From Lacrimispora sphenoides (lineage in GTDB: Bacteria; Bacillota; Clostridia; Lachnospirales; Lachnospiraceae), in NCBI RefSeq assembly GCF_900105215.1, contig NZ_FOIP01000001.1:2854501-2918500 (forward strand): a stretch of DNA of 64,000 nt, given 5' to 3'. The notes below the pieces were generated by a model. That model was not told where the DNA came from. It did no database searches and saw only the letters and a program-made list of their open reading frames with translations. This document shows positions 27,281 to 36,927 of the stretch, piece by piece; the first letter of the stretch is position 1, and each line of letters begins with the position of its first letter. The position numbers were made by a program, and so were the translations under genes.

Positions 27281-28189
27281 TTAAAAGATCCCTTCCAAAT
27301 CAAAGGGCGGCGTGTATTCTTCTTTTGCACTGCTTTTTTCCTGCATAAATCCCTGAACCAACCCAAGTCTGATGGCTTCATCCACCACTTTTCCGTATTC
27401 ATAAGAAGTAATTCTCCGGTTAATTTCCGGAAAACTTTCGCTCCGATAGAATGGGGTATACTGGCTCAAAAGACTGATGTAATACATTCCCTCCGGCAGT
27501 TCATCCTTCATCCAGTGAAGCAGACGGATAGAATCTTTGTAAGCGCCCGGAAGCACCATATGGCGTATGATGACCCCCTTTTTCATAAGGGTCCCATCGG
27601 AATTAAAACGGGGAGCCCCGGTCTGGCGAATCATCTGTTTTACAGCCTTTGAAGCCGCATCAAAATAATCAGAAGCTTTGCTGTAGCGTGAGGAAAGTTC
27701 AGAACTGAAATATTTTAAATCAGGAAGCCACACATCAATGTATGAGGTAAGCGTTTTTATGATATCTTCTGATTCATATCCACCGCAGTTATAAACCACA
27801 GGAATAGAAAGCTTTGGTTTTGTAAGATCCAGGGCCTTTAAAACCGAGGGGAGATACTGGGTGGCTGTGACCAGATTAATGTTGTGGGCGCCTTCCTCCT
27901 GAAGCCTTAAGAAAATCTGGGCAAGTTCTTTACTTGTAATTTCCTTTCCGAAATTCTCCTGGCTGAGGGTATAATTCTGACAAAAGCAGCAGCCCAGGGT
28001 ACAGCCGGTAAAAAATACGGTACCGCTTCCCCGGCTTCCGCTGATGCAGGGCTCCTCCCAGTGGTGGAGTGCGGCCCGGGCTGCTTTTATGGTATCGCCG
28101 CAACCGCAGAAACCGGTACTTATATGGCGGTTTACCCTGCAGTTCCTGGGACAGAGGCTGCAGGATTCATAGATATGGTCAAGGTTCAT
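27281..28189 (-). CDS. Radical SAM protein, PflA/YjjW-like activase family
   Basis: Protein of 302 residues. It opens with CSLCPRNCRVNR and GFCGCG, a cysteine-rich N-terminus found in the PflA-like radical SAM subfamily also seen next to AmmeMemoRadiSam proteins. The radical SAM cluster motif is FTGCTLGCCFCQNY (CxxxCxxC). SAM-binding GGYES and the LPDLKY segment follow. It may activate a glycyl-radical enzyme or modify a protein; no partner enzyme is adjacent. I choose ATG at 28189 because AGGAGTTTCTCAA precedes it; an upstream ATG at 28219 has no ribosome site. Confidence 0.85.
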   Translation of the reverse strand: MNLDHIYESCSLCPRNCRVNRHISTGFCGCGDTIKAARAALHHWEEPCISGSRGSGTVFFTGCTLGCCFCQNYTLSQENFGKEITSKELAQIFLRLQEEGAHNINLVTATQYLPSVLKALDLTKPKLSIPVVYNCGGYESEDIIKTLTSYIDVWLPDLKYFSSELSSRYSKASDYFDAASKAVKQMIRQTGAPRFNSDGTLMKKGVIIRHMVLPGAYKDSIRLLHWMKDELPEGMYYISLLSQYTPFYRSESFPEINRRITSYEYGKVVDEAIRLGLVQGFMQEKSSAKEEYTPPFDLEGIF

Positions 28190-28293
28190 TTGAGAAACTC
28201 CTAATATTGACAAAGTCACTTTTGTGCATTAATATATTAAACAAAATACAGAAAAATTGCAAGAAAAAGATGATACACAAAGGAACGGTGCCA

Positions 28294-29001
28294 ATGAGTA
28301 AAAAGAAAAAGCTTGCTGCTCTTTGTTATGCATTTCCCAGAACAATGCCGGTGATGGCCGGTTATCTGGTTTTAGGAGCAGCGTACGGGATACTTATGAA
28401 TGTAAACGGGTATGGGATCTGGTGGGCCCTGCTCATCAGTGTATTTGTCTATGCCGGAAGCCTGCAGTACCTTGGAATCACATTTTTTGTGGCGGCAGTG
28501 AATCCATGGTACGCCTTTTTTATGTCCTTGATGCTCAATGCGAGACATTTATTTTACGGGCTTTCCATGCTGGACAAATATAAGGATGCAGGGAAGTTAA
28601 AGCCATATCTGATATTTTCACTGACGGATGAAACATTTTCCGTTCTGTGTAATGAGGAGCCGCCTGAGGGACTTCCAAAATACTGGGTGTATTTTTTTAT
28701 ATCGATTCTGGATCAGCTTTACTGGGTGACAGGAGCTGTAATCGGTGCATTAGCCGGAACCATGATAACTTTTAGCACGGCTGGAATGGACTTTGCGCTG
28801 ACGGCTCTTTTTGTGGTGATCTTTATCGACCAGTGGAAATCAGGAAAAGGACACCAGGCCGCATGTGTGGGCGTGTGTTCCTCTGCCCTTTGCGTGGCAG
28901 TCTTTGGCCAGAGTGTTTTCATTGTTCCGGCCATGATCCTCATTCTGATCATTATTACAGCAGGTTATTTCATGGAAAAGAAAAAGGAGGAACAGCCTTG
29001 A
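28294..29001 (+). CDS. azlC: AzlC-type branched-chain amino acid exporter, large subunit
   Basis: Protein of 235 residues with about six to seven hydrophobic segments. AzlC family features include FPRTMPVMAGYLVLGAAYGI at the N-terminus, YAGSLQYLGITF, and LNARHLFYGLSML followed by FSLTDETFSV. With AzlD it exports branched-chain amino acids or analogues. Start at ATG 28294 with AAAGGAACGGTG; an upstream in-frame ATG (28270) has no Shine-Dalgarno. The downstream azlD start overlaps the stop codon. Confidence 0.92.
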   Translation: MSKKKKLAALCYAFPRTMPVMAGYLVLGAAYGILMNVNGYGIWWALLISVFVYAGSLQYLGITFFVAAVNPWYAFFMSLMLNARHLFYGLSMLDKYKDAGKLKPYLIFSLTDETFSVLCNEEPPEGLPKYWVYFFISILDQLYWVTGAVIGALAGTMITFSTAGMDFALTALFVVIFIDQWKSGKGHQAACVGVCSSALCVAVFGQSVFIVPAMILILIIITAGYFMEKKKEEQP

Positions 29002-29333
29002 ACGATAATATAGCAGTTTACAGCCTGATCGCATTAGTCATGGTACTTGCTACTGTGATCACCCGTTTTCTTCCCTTTCTTTTGTTTCCGGCAGGGAAAG
29101 AGACCCCCAAATACATTCTCTATCTGGGGCGGACTCTTCCATATGCCACCATTGGTCTCTTGGTGGTCTACTGTTTAAGAGGGCTTCAATTTCTTTCTTA
29201 TCCTCATGGACTGCCAGAACTTATCTCCATTTGCACCATTACAGGGCTTCATTTATGGAAGGGAAATTCCCTGTTAAGCATTGGTGCAGGAACGATTCTT
29301 TATATGGCACTCATTCAGGGTGTATTCCGCTAA
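28998..29333 (+). CDS. azlD: AzlD-type branched-chain amino acid transport protein
   Basis: Protein of 111 residues with four hydrophobic segments; AzlD hallmarks are VITRFLPFLLFP near the N-terminus and YLGRTLPYATIGLLVVYCLR in the middle. The start is TTG 28998, seven bases after AAAAAGGAGG and overlapping the azlC TGA. Small partner subunit of AzlC. Confidence 0.9.
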   Translation: MNDNIAVYSLIALVMVLATVITRFLPFLLFPAGKETPKYILYLGRTLPYATIGLLVVYCLRGLQFLSYPHGLPELISICTITGLHLWKGNSLLSIGAGTILYMALIQGVFR

Positions 29334-29350
29334 TGTAACATGAGGCGGTA

Positions 29351-30229
29351 TTAATACCCTTTTGGCAAAACGGCCTGCTCCCGGAATTCTTTGGGGGAAA
29401 GGCCGAATTCTTTTTTAAAGGCCCTGTAAAAGCTGGTATAATCCGAAAAGCCGTATTGATGGTACAGCTCTCCAAAAGGGATGCCGGAGAGGATTCCGTT
29501 TTTACTCGCCTGCAGCCGTTTTTTCAGGATGTACTGGTGAAGGGAAATCCCCATGTTATCCTTAAATACATGGGAAATGTGATATTTGCTGGCATAAAAG
29601 AAGGATGCCAGATGGTCCAGGGACAGATTTTCTCCCAAGTGGTTGTTAATATAATCACAGAGGTTCAGATAAAGTACGTTTTCATAGGCAGCAGGTACCT
29701 GATGGAGCATATCATAAGTGATCCGGTTCAACAGGAGCATAAAGGAATGGATCTGCAGCTCTGAATTCATCTTATGGAATGCCTTATTTCCATGGATTTC
29801 TTCCAAAAGGTCCAGGAGACGACCTTGAATATTCTGAAATGTGACAAAATCCGTGCGGAAATGGTAATGCTTATTCTCTGATACATAACTAAAACTATAT
29901 GAAAAGTCCTGTGACCAGGAACACATGGTCTCAAAATAGCTCCGGCTGATCCAAAGAACAATCCGCTGATAGGTATTTCCGGTGGAATGGAATATGGGGT
30001 GATGCTTTACCTCAGGAGGAATGAGTAAGTAATCCCCATACTGCAAAGAATACGGTTTCCCTTCCACATCATAAGTTACATCTCCGTTTAAGAAAAAATA
30101 CACTTCATAATAGGAATGGCTGTGGTCCACTACATGATTCAAGTCCAGATCCTTATAAAAAAATACTTCAAATTCCCCTGAATTCATATACTGCCGCTCA
30201 TTAAAGCCGGTGGACAATTCTTTTCTCAT
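29351..30229 (-). CDS. AraC-family transcriptional regulator
   Basis: Protein of 292 residues. N-terminal cupin domain of the AraC type (HSHSYYEVYFFLNGDVTYDVEG, YSLQYGDYLLIPPEVKHHP) for ligand sensing. C-terminal two helix-turn-helix units (LSLDHLASFFYASKYHISHVFK; then FGELYHQYGFSDYTSFYRAFKKEFGLSPKEFRE). Divergent from uxuA and its SDR partner, with 224 bases between, so it likely controls hexuronate catabolism. Confidence 0.92.
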   Translation of the reverse strand: MRKELSTGFNERQYMNSGEFEVFFYKDLDLNHVVDHSHSYYEVYFFLNGDVTYDVEGKPYSLQYGDYLLIPPEVKHHPIFHSTGNTYQRIVLWISRSYFETMCSWSQDFSYSFSYVSENKHYHFRTDFVTFQNIQGRLLDLLEEIHGNKAFHKMNSELQIHSFMLLLNRITYDMLHQVPAAYENVLYLNLCDYINNHLGENLSLDHLASFFYASKYHISHVFKDNMGISLHQYILKKRLQASKNGILSGIPFGELYHQYGFSDYTSFYRAFKKEFGLSPKEFREQAVLPKGY

Positions 30230-30370
30230 TTGATAATCCCCTTTCCTGTTTTCTTATGCCTTTATAATAGTATCGGAAGTAAAGAGCACTTTCGATAATC
30301 AGATGGACGGTTTTAGTTGTATTATAGGCCATGACCGCAAGTTTTGCAATGTGAACGGCAAATAAATCCA

Positions 30371-30399
30371 TGGTAATAAGGAAACATTTTGTTTATACT
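30371..30399 (+). promoter_or_regulatory. Probable uxuA promoter
   Basis: TATACT at 30394-30399 with a poor -35 (TGGTAA, 17-base spacer) 55 bases before uxuA. A good -10 and weak -35 fits activator-dependent expression, for example by the divergent AraC protein. Confidence 0.4.
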
Positions 30400-30453
30400 G
30401 AGTCCACAAGGTAGGAAAAGAAACTTATTATAGGATTGTTAAGGAGGTATTTT

Positions 30454-31509
30454 ATGAAATTATCATTCAGATGGTACGGAGACGATGACAAAGTAACCTT
30501 ACAGAACATCCGCCAGATTCCAGGCATGTATTCCATTGTAACGGCGGTTTATGATGTTCCCGTAGGGGAAGTATGGGGCAGAGAAAGCATTGCCCACTTA
30601 AAAGAGGAAACAGAAAAGGCAGGACTTGCCTTTGAAGTGATTGAGAGCATTCCGGTTCATGAGGATATTAAATTAGGAAAGCCAACCAGAGACAAGTATA
30701 TTGCAAATTATTGCGAGAACATCAGGCGGGTGGCGGAAGCAGGGATCAAGTGCATCTGCTATAACTTCATGCCGGTATTTGACTGGACCAGGACCCAGCT
30801 GGATCATGTGCTGGAGGATGGCTCTACCTCTCTGGTTTATTATCAGGATCAGGTAGACAAAGTGAATCCTCTGGAAAGCGAAAGCGACTTAACCCTTCCA
30901 GGCTGGGATTCCAGCTACACAAGAGATGAGCTTAAGCAGATTGTAAGCGAGTACAATACCATGTCAGAGGATGACCTTTGGGATAATTTAAAATATTTCT
31001 TAGAGGCGATTATTCCTGTTGCAGCAGAATGTAACGTGAATATGGCGATCCATGAGGATGACCCATGCTGGAGCATCTTTGGACTTCCAAGAATCATTAC
31101 CTGCGAGGAGAACTTAGACCGTTTCTTAAAGCTTGTGGATGATAAGCACAATGGTATCACTCTCTGTACCGGTTCTTTAGGCTGTTCCAATAAAAATGAC
31201 GTAGTAAAGATGGCTGCCAAATATGCAGCTATGGGACGTATTCACTTTGTCCATGCAAGAAATGTGGCGATTCTGGAAGATAACCAGGGCTTTGAAGAGC
31301 GTGCTCATTTATCATCATGCGGTTCCCTGGACATGTTTGCCATCTTAAAAGCTCTTCATGACAATGGTTTTGAAGGTTATATGCGTCCGGACCATGGCCG
31401 TATGATCTGGGGCGAAACAGGCAGAGCCGGTTACGGACTTTATGACCGGGCACTTGGCGCAACCTATTTAAACGGTCTTTGGGAAGCGATTGAAAAAACG
31501 AGCAAATAG
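30454..31509 (+). CDS. uxuA: Mannonate dehydratase
   Basis: Protein of 351 residues, the length of Firmicute UxuA. N-terminus [24 protein letters not shown] is diagnostic. [31 protein letters not shown] and HVHARNV-like [12 protein letters not shown] carry metal-binding residues. It dehydrates D-mannonate to 2-keto-3-deoxygluconate. ATG 30454 follows AAGGAGGTATTTT; an in-frame ATG at 30436 lies before the ribosome site and is unlikely. Followed after 16 bases by the SDR. Confidence 0.96.
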   Translation: MKLSFRWYGDDDKVTLQNIRQIPGMYSIVTAVYDVPVGEVWGRESIAHLKEETEKAGLAFEVIESIPVHEDIKLGKPTRDKYIANYCENIRRVAEAGIKCICYNFMPVFDWTRTQLDHVLEDGSTSLVYYQDQVDKVNPLESESDLTLPGWDSSYTRDELKQIVSEYNTMSEDDLWDNLKYFLEAIIPVAAECNVNMAIHEDDPCWSIFGLPRIITCEENLDRFLKLVDDKHNGITLCTGSLGCSNKNDVVKMAAKYAAMGRIHFVHARNVAILEDNQGFEERAHLSSCGSLDMFAILKALHDNGFEGYMRPDHGRMIWGETGRAGYGLYDRALGATYLNGLWEAIEKTSK

Positions 31510-31525
31510 GAAAGAGGGAAATCAT

Positions 31526-32374
31526 ATGGCTTTAACATTTGGTACAGATTTAAGCGGTAAGGTAGCAGTTGTAACAGGAGCAGGCGGAGTATTATGCGGA
31601 ATGTTCGCAAAGACTCTTGCAGAAGCAGGCGCAAAGGTTGCAGTTCTGGATTTAAACGAAAGTGCTGCAGAGGGAATTGCAGCTTCTATTAATGAAGCAG
31701 GCTATAAGGCAAAGGCTTACAAAGCAAACGTTCTGGAACGGGCAAGCCTTGAGGAAGTTCATGCAAAGGTTTTGGCAGAGCTTGGTCCCTGCGACATCCT
31801 GATTAACGGCGCAGGCGGTAATAATGCAAGAGCCAATACGGACAAGGAATATTTTGAGATGGGTGACATTGAGGCGGATACAAAAACCTTCTTTGATTTA
31901 GACCAGTCAGGCGTTGAATTCGTTTTTAACTTAAACTTCCTTGGAACTCTGCTTCCATGCCAGATTTTTGCTAAGGATATGATTGGCAGGGAAGGCTGCA
32001 GTATTTTGAATATTTCCTCCATGAATGCCTTTACTCCACTTACGAAGATTCCGGCATACAGCGGTGCAAAAGCTGCGATCAGCAACTTTACCCAGTGGCT
32101 TGCCGTTCATTTTTCCAAGGTCGGTATCCGTGTGAATGCAATTGCACCAGGCTTTTTCGTTACAGCGCAGAATGAGAAGCTCCTGTTTAACGAAGATGGT
32201 TCTCCCACACCAAGAACCAACAAGATTCTGTCTGCAACTCCCATGGGACGTTTTGGAGAAGCAGAGGAATTAAATGGCGCTTTGTTATTCCTTTTGAATC
32301 ATGCAGCAGCAGGTTTCATCACCGGCGTGGTTCTGCCTATTGACGGCGGATTCTCAGCTTATTCCGGCGTATAA
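31526..32374 (+). CDS. SDR oxidoreductase, probable D-mannonate oxidoreductase (fructuronate reductase)
   Basis: Protein of 282 residues, short-chain dehydrogenase. Cofactor motif VVTGAGGVLCGMFAK near the N-terminus, NGAGGNNA, catalytic Tyr-x3-Lys in YSGAKAAISNF, and the C-terminal TGVVLPIDGGFSAYSG. It is encoded right after uxuA, as the SDR-type fructuronate reductase (UxuB/YjmF) is in Bacillus, so reduction of D-fructuronate to D-mannonate is likely. ATG 31526 is preceded by GGAAAGAGGGAAATCAT. Confidence 0.87.
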   Translation: MALTFGTDLSGKVAVVTGAGGVLCGMFAKTLAEAGAKVAVLDLNESAAEGIAASINEAGYKAKAYKANVLERASLEEVHAKVLAELGPCDILINGAGGNNARANTDKEYFEMGDIEADTKTFFDLDQSGVEFVFNLNFLGTLLPCQIFAKDMIGREGCSILNISSMNAFTPLTKIPAYSGAKAAISNFTQWLAVHFSKVGIRVNAIAPGFFVTAQNEKLLFNEDGSPTPRTNKILSATPMGRFGEAEELNGALLFLLNHAAAGFITGVVLPIDGGFSAYSGV

Positions 32375-32392
32375 CAGAATATTAAAAAATAT

Positions 32393-32450
32393 CAGCCTCT
32401 TCCTTGGGATTGCAGTGAGCAGCACTCAGACCGGGAAGGGGCTGTTTTTT
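32393..32450 (+). terminator. Terminator after the uxuA operon
   Basis: CAGCCTCTTCC pairs with GGAAGGGGCTG (two offset bases) with a loop of about 29 bases, followed by TTTTTTAA. Confidence 0.8.
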
Positions 32451-32545
32451 AATGGATTTTTCACAGAAGAAAATAGAAAATACACCTAGTTGTAATTTCT
32501 TTTTAGAGAAAATTCGACAAAATTCGTTTCCATTTTCTGGAAGCG

Positions 32546-32575
32546 TTGACAAATGGTTACAAAATATTGTATAAT
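32546..32575 (+). promoter_or_regulatory. Promoter of second chemoreceptor gene
   Basis: TTGACA (32546-32551), 18-base spacer, TATAAT (32570-32575). Both boxes are perfect. It lies about 65 bases before the chosen start codon. Confidence 0.8.
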
Positions 32576-32641
32576 GGATAAAACCATGAACAAAGTGTTA
32601 TGGTTTACAATTACCAAAGACGAGACGAGGAGCATAAGGCA

Positions 32642-34681
32642 ATGAAGACATCGGGGGATAAGAAACGAAACCTGAAAGCATTACTAGGGACGAAGAAAGT
32701 GAAGCCGGAAAAAAACGGAAGTAAGAGTACATTCCTGAAATCATTGAAGATGAAGATGCTGGCATTCATTATCGCAATTATTTTGGGATTGGCTGTGACC
32801 AACATGGTAATCAGTATTACAGTCAGTTACAAAGGGATTACAGATGTTGTGAAAAATGATTTGGAATCAACGGGTAAACTTGTGAACAGTCTGGTAGTAC
32901 AGAACTTAAATCAGATGAAACTAAGCATAGAAGCCAGTTCACAGGGTGGAAGCTTGAAATCCATAAATTCCAGGGTTGTGACGGAATACCTTTCCAACCA
33001 GTGTAAGCTTTACGGATACAAAGAACTTGAAGTAATCAGCATGGATGGTACCGTTACCCGCAGCGCAAGCGGACAGAATATCGGTGAGAAATACGAAGTC
33101 ACTGGTTATCTGGAAAAAGCCTTAAATGGTGAGACCACCATTTCCACCACGGAATATGATAACAACAACGAACTTGTGATCCGCGTTGCGGCTCCTTATG
33201 AATATGGAGTTCTTTTGGGAACTTATAATGGCTCCGTTTTAAGTGATCTGATCAGTGACCTCCGGATTGGGGAAAGCGGCAATGCCTTTATTATCGACAA
33301 TACAGGGACCATGATCGCCAATATATCACCGGATCTGGTTAATAACCGCCAGAACTTTATTGAGCTTTCAAAGTCCGATAAATCCTATGTTTCTGTAGGC
33401 CGTATGTTCCAGACCATGTTGGGTGGAAAATCGGGAACTGGTAATTACGAATACAATGGAGACAACCGTTTTTGTTATTACAGCCCGGTAACAGGCAGTG
33501 ACGGCTGGGCTTTGGGTGTGGCAGCATCGGTTAAGGAAACCACTGTTTCCATCTACTTAGTAGTTTTTGCAATGGGTGTGTTTGCCATTGTATCAATCGT
33601 TATCGGTTGTTTCCTGGCATTCTGGTTTGCAGGATCCATTGCAGGTCCGGTATCAGCCATTGCAGCAAGAATGAAGCTCTTTACAGAAGGAGATTTATCC
33701 AGCGAAGTTCCGGTTGTAAAGCGCAGGGATGAGATCGGACAGCTTGCCGATGAAATCACCAGTTCCGTACATAGTGTTAAATCCTATATCACTGAAATCG
33801 CAGCCGTATTGGAAAATATCGCTTCCGGAGATTTCAGCCGGTCCGTTGGAATGGAATTCCAGGGAGATTTTAAGGTAATACAGCAATCCATTGACATTGC
33901 AGAAGACTTACTTTCAAAAACCATGGATACCATCAGTATTTCTTCAGATGAAGTAGCAAAGGGCAGTTCTCAGGTGTCTCAGGGAGCGCAGAATTTAAGC
34001 CAGGGTGCTGTAGAGCAGGCAGCTTCTGTAGAAGAGTTATCTTCCTCAGTAAATGAGATATCAAGCAGCCTTATGAGCACGGCTAAGGCTGTGGAAGATG
34101 TAAATAAGCAGGCAGGACGGGTAGGAGAAGCCATGGAAAGCGGCAATGCCCAGATGCATGAGATGATGCAGTCCATGGATCAGATCAATAAAAAATCCAA
34201 GGAAATTGAGAAGGTTAATAAGCTTATCGAAGACATTGCCTTCCAGACAAACATTCTTGCGCTCAATGCCGCTGTAGAGGCAGCCAGGGCAGGCGAGGCC
34301 GGAAAAGGCTTTGCAGTTGTTGCAGATGAGGTCCGCAATCTGGCAGGAAAGAGTGCCAACGCAGCAAAGGATACCTCCAGTCTGGTTGCTGATACCATTG
34401 CAGCCGTTAATACGGGAACCGGTATTGCAGCATCTACAGGGGAAACATTAAACGGTGTTCTTTCAGAAACCAAGAATATGGTTTCTGCCATTCGCAGATC
34501 CGCAGAGGAACTAAAAGAGCAAAGTGAAAAGGTTACTCAGGTAACTTATGGAATTGAGCAGATTTCTTCCGTAGTTCAGAATAACTCTGCGACTGCAGAG
34601 GAAAGTGCTGCGGCCAGCGAGGAACTTTCTGGCCAGGCGGAAGGTTTACGGGAATTAATGAGCAGATTTCGGCTTCGTTAA
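32642..34681 (+). CDS. Methyl-accepting chemotaxis protein
   Basis: Protein of 679 residues. A basic N-terminal tail, membrane helix at about 38-62, extracytoplasmic Cache-like sensor of roughly 225 residues ([19 protein letters not shown] is typical), second membrane helix near 300-325, HAMP ([18 protein letters not shown]), and the conserved signalling tip ([35 protein letters not shown]). Ends in [12 protein letters not shown], much like the first chemoreceptor (LLRELVKNFRLREE). Start ATG 32642 is preceded by ACGAGGAGCATAAGGCA; ATG 32600 upstream is less well placed. Confidence 0.92.
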   Translation: MKTSGDKKRNLKALLGTKKVKPEKNGSKSTFLKSLKMKMLAFIIAIILGLAVTNMVISITVSYKGITDVVKNDLESTGKLVNSLVVQNLNQMKLSIEASSQGGSLKSINSRVVTEYLSNQCKLYGYKELEVISMDGTVTRSASGQNIGEKYEVTGYLEKALNGETTISTTEYDNNNELVIRVAAPYEYGVLLGTYNGSVLSDLISDLRIGESGNAFIIDNTGTMIANISPDLVNNRQNFIELSKSDKSYVSVGRMFQTMLGGKSGTGNYEYNGDNRFCYYSPVTGSDGWALGVAASVKETTVSIYLVVFAMGVFAIVSIVIGCFLAFWFAGSIAGPVSAIAARMKLFTEGDLSSEVPVVKRRDEIGQLADEITSSVHSVKSYITEIAAVLENIASGDFSRSVGMEFQGDFKVIQQSIDIAEDLLSKTMDTISISSDEVAKGSSQVSQGAQNLSQGAVEQAASVEELSSSVNEISSSLMSTAKAVEDVNKQAGRVGEAMESGNAQMHEMMQSMDQINKKSKEIEKVNKLIEDIAFQTNILALNAAVEAARAGEAGKGFAVVADEVRNLAGKSANAAKDTSSLVADTIAAVNTGTGIAASTGETLNGVLSETKNMVSAIRRSAEELKEQSEKVTQVTYGIEQISSVVQNNSATAEESAAASEELSGQAEGLRELMSRFRLR

Positions 34682-34701
34682 AATTTGACGATGAAATAAG
34701 A

Positions 34702-34736
34702 AAAAAAGAAGGTCTCTTAGGGGCCTTCTTTTTTTG
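34702..34736. terminator. Bidirectional terminator
   Basis: AAAAAAAGAAGGTCT and GGGCCTTCTTTTTTT form a stem with flanking A and T runs on both sides, serving the chemoreceptor gene (plus) and the small protein gene (minus). Confidence 0.85.
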
Positions 34737-34746
34737 ACTCATTTCC

Positions 34747-34950
34747 TCATTCTTTATCTACATTCTTTGCATGGGGCATGTAGGGATAAAGATCTTCATA
34801 TGCTTCCAGTTCAGCTTCTGACTGCGGAGCCGCGGGAATAAGTCCCGTACAGTCCATGGTGGAACAAGTCTGAATATCGATATCATAATTATTATTAGAG
34901 GTTGTTGATTCTGTCTTTCCTTTTTTTGTTTCCTTTTTTTCTGATTTCAT
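34747..34950 (-). CDS. Small conserved-looking protein with C-terminal CSTMDCTGLIP motif, unknown function
   Basis: Protein of 67 residues. The first 20 residues are highly charged (KSEKKETKKGKTE), followed by a Ser/Thr/Asn linker and a compact C-terminal segment DIDIQTCSTMDCTGLIPAAP then SEAELEAYEDLYPYMP. Two cysteines five apart and the Tyr/Pro-rich end look like a conserved motif rather than random sequence. Start at ATG 34950, eight bases after GGAAGGAG; the open frame extends upstream to 35163 but that part is low-quality sequence overlapping the divergent promoter. No membrane segment or signal peptide. Function unknown; divergent from a LytTR regulator. Confidence 0.65.
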   Translation of the reverse strand: MKSEKKETKKGKTESTTSNNNYDIDIQTCSTMDCTGLIPAAPQSEAELEAYEDLYPYMPHAKNVDKE

Positions 34951-35130
34951 TTCATTTTCTCCTTCCGGCAGTCTTATGGGAACCGTTTCTTTTAGTTTGA
35001 GGAAAAACAGCGTAATTATTCGTTGCCTGTGTGATCTCTTTTTTGCGTTATAAAATTTATTGAAAATCGTTATATAAGATGTCGGAAAGCATCGTCCAAG
35101 AGTATGATTGATTACAGGGGGGAACTGGAA

Positions 35131-35652
35131 ATGAGAATTGCCATTTTTACAAATGAAGAACAAATGCCGGAATTAATAAAGGCCTGTCCGTGCAGGCAGA
35201 ACAACCGCTTACAGATTGATTATTTTTCTATAAAGGAAGGACGTCTTTCTACGTTGGAACGTGCCTTATATGATATGATTGTAATTAGTCCAAAAGGGAA
35301 TATAACCTTATACCAGGCAAAATATTCTGTGTTCTTTAACGGCCAGTACTGCATTCTTGATATCACGGATATTCTTTATCTGGAATCCTATTACCGGAAA
35401 ACAAGCGTGGTGGCAGGCAGCGGCAGGATGCGGATCCGGGCAAGGCTAGATGAAGAGGAAGAAAAGCTTCCAAAAGACCGGTTTGTCAGAATCAACAGGC
35501 ATAACATTATCAATATGCAATATGTAAGGAGTGTAAAAGGAGAAGCAGTTGAGATGCAGAACGGAGAGGTTCTGTATGTAAATGGCGGGAGAAGAAAAAA
35601 GTTTGAAAAGAGTTACAGGGATTTTCTAAAGGATCATAGTATGATATTTTAA
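35131..35652 (+). CDS. LytTR-type DNA-binding regulator
   Basis: Protein of 173 residues. The C-terminal about 100 residues form a LytTR domain (DITDILYLESYYRKTSVV, then KDRFVRINRHNIINMQYVRSV and the final FEKSYRDFL). The N-terminal about 70 residues are not a complete receiver domain: they start MRIAIFTNEEQ and lack the phospho-Asp and Lys pattern. It is therefore not a canonical response regulator. Start ATG 35131 follows GGGGGGAACTGGAA. No histidine kinase is adjacent. Divergent from the small CSTMDCTGLIP protein. Confidence 0.82.
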   Translation: MRIAIFTNEEQMPELIKACPCRQNNRLQIDYFSIKEGRLSTLERALYDMIVISPKGNITLYQAKYSVFFNGQYCILDITDILYLESYYRKTSVVAGSGRMRIRARLDEEEEKLPKDRFVRINRHNIINMQYVRSVKGEAVEMQNGEVLYVNGGRRKKFEKSYRDFLKDHSMIF

Positions 35653-35782
35653 AGATTTAAAAAACGCAATAATTAGGTTAAAAAGTGCAAACTGGCTTGC
35701 CTTGGATAAAAGACCATGGTATTGTATGTTTCATTAATCGGCAGTTCACATCTAAACACATTTCTATCATCTGTAACATCAG

Positions 35783-35826
35783 GGCAGGCAGCGATAATCA
35801 GCCGATATCGCCGCCTGTCTTCTTAA
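35783..35826 (+). terminator. Possible terminator after LytTR gene
   Basis: GGCAGGCAGCGATA pairs with TATCGCCGCCTGTC (one mismatch, one G-T pair), followed by TTCTT. The tail is weak. It sits between two convergent genes. Confidence 0.5.
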
Positions 35827-35828
35827 GG

Positions 35829-36710
35829 TTAAAGAACTCCTATGGAAAGGCTATAGCTTTTTGTATTTCCGGGACTTAAAGTCTGCACATGATTCTTATG
35901 AATGAATTCGTCATCTTCCGTTGCATAGATTGCAGAACCATTCCATGGTTCCACACAGACAAAGGGCGCTTTCGCAGGATATGGCGTCCAGAAAGCTACG
36001 GTTTCAAAGCCTGGATAGGAAACTTCCACACCCCGGCCGGTATTTCTGTTTACGATTGAAACTTTTCTGGACTGTAAATCATCAAAATAGATGGCATCAT
36101 CTTTAAATAATTCACGGGTTAAAGAAAGGGAACGGCTTTCATTCAGCTGATCGATCCGGTTTCCAGGATTAAATTCCAGATGTTCAGAATCATATACCAT
36201 GCTGGAAATGGTTTCCTCCTTTTCAAACACCAGATCATAATCCTCAAATACGGCATTATCCTCCATAGGGCAGTTAAAACCAGGATGAGCGCCCAGACAG
36301 TAGTGTATGATCCGGTCATCGGTGTTTGTCACCCGGTATTCCATGAATATGGTTCCGCCTGTAAGAGTATAGACAAGACTTAAACGGAAGGAATAGGGAT
36401 AAATCTTCTTTGTTTCTTCTGTATCCCGGATTTCAAAGGTCACGGAAGTGCTTGTCTGTTCAGTGGCGGAAAAATCCATTTCCCGGCAAAAACCGTGCTT
36501 AGGGATTTCCCATGTCTGGCCTTCCAGAATGGTCCGGTCGTTGCGGCAGTTTCCCACAATGGGAAAAAGAAGAGGAGAGCATTTGCTCCAGAACTGGGGA
36601 TCTCTCTGCCATATGTATTCTGTACCGGCAGAATCTTTGAATGAAATGAGCTGGGCACCGATGGAATCGATGACAGCAGTTGCTTTGGAATCATGAAGTG
36701 TAACCAGCAT
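35829..36710 (-). CDS. Aldose 1-epimerase family protein
   Basis: Protein of 293 residues of the galactose-mutarotase fold. Features: SIGAQLISFKDSAGTEYIWQRDP, SPLLFPIVGNCRND, HGFCREMDF (conserved His), LGAHPGFNCPM (second catalytic His) and FVCVEPWNG (catalytic Glu region). This is the YeaD/LacX-like subgroup acting on free or phosphorylated hexoses. Divergent from the LacI regulator gene, so it may be part of the same sugar regulon. Confidence 0.9.
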   Translation of the reverse strand: MLVTLHDSKATAVIDSIGAQLISFKDSAGTEYIWQRDPQFWSKCSPLLFPIVGNCRNDRTILEGQTWEIPKHGFCREMDFSATEQTSTSVTFEIRDTEETKKIYPYSFRLSLVYTLTGGTIFMEYRVTNTDDRIIHYCLGAHPGFNCPMEDNAVFEDYDLVFEKEETISSMVYDSEHLEFNPGNRIDQLNESRSLSLTRELFKDDAIYFDDLQSRKVSIVNRNTGRGVEVSYPGFETVAFWTPYPAKAPFVCVEPWNGSAIYATEDDEFIHKNHVQTLSPGNTKSYSLSIGVL

Positions 36711-36842
36711 TTCAATTTACCTCGTTTCTTAGTTGTTTTTATCTCTTAAATAGCCAAGCTTGCTTTACAATAAGTATACTAAATAAAAAAGGAAACTTCC
36801 ATGGGTTTGTGAAAAAACATTTGAAAAAAAGAGGTTATTAAC

Positions 36843-36901
36843 TGAAACGTTTAATATTTTCTCCTGTCCTATTGACAATTACATAAAAATCTGAGTTAAT
36901 T
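36843..36901 (+). promoter_or_regulatory. lacI-type gene promoter with upstream operator
   Basis: TGAAACGTTTAAT at 36843-36855 is a near-palindromic LacI-family site. Just downstream is TTGACA (36872-36877) with GTTAAT or TTAATT 17-18 bases further. The operator lies upstream of -35, and on the other side it faces the divergent epimerase gene. It is related to the ATTAAACGTTTAAT operator at 38292. Confidence 0.6.
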
Positions 36902-36927
36902 AAATCAAAAGGTTCTGGAGGCAGGCG

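Noticed and set aside
35685..35879. 64-residue open frame after the LytTR gene
   Set aside because: No ribosome site and it runs over the hairpin and into the convergent epimerase gene.
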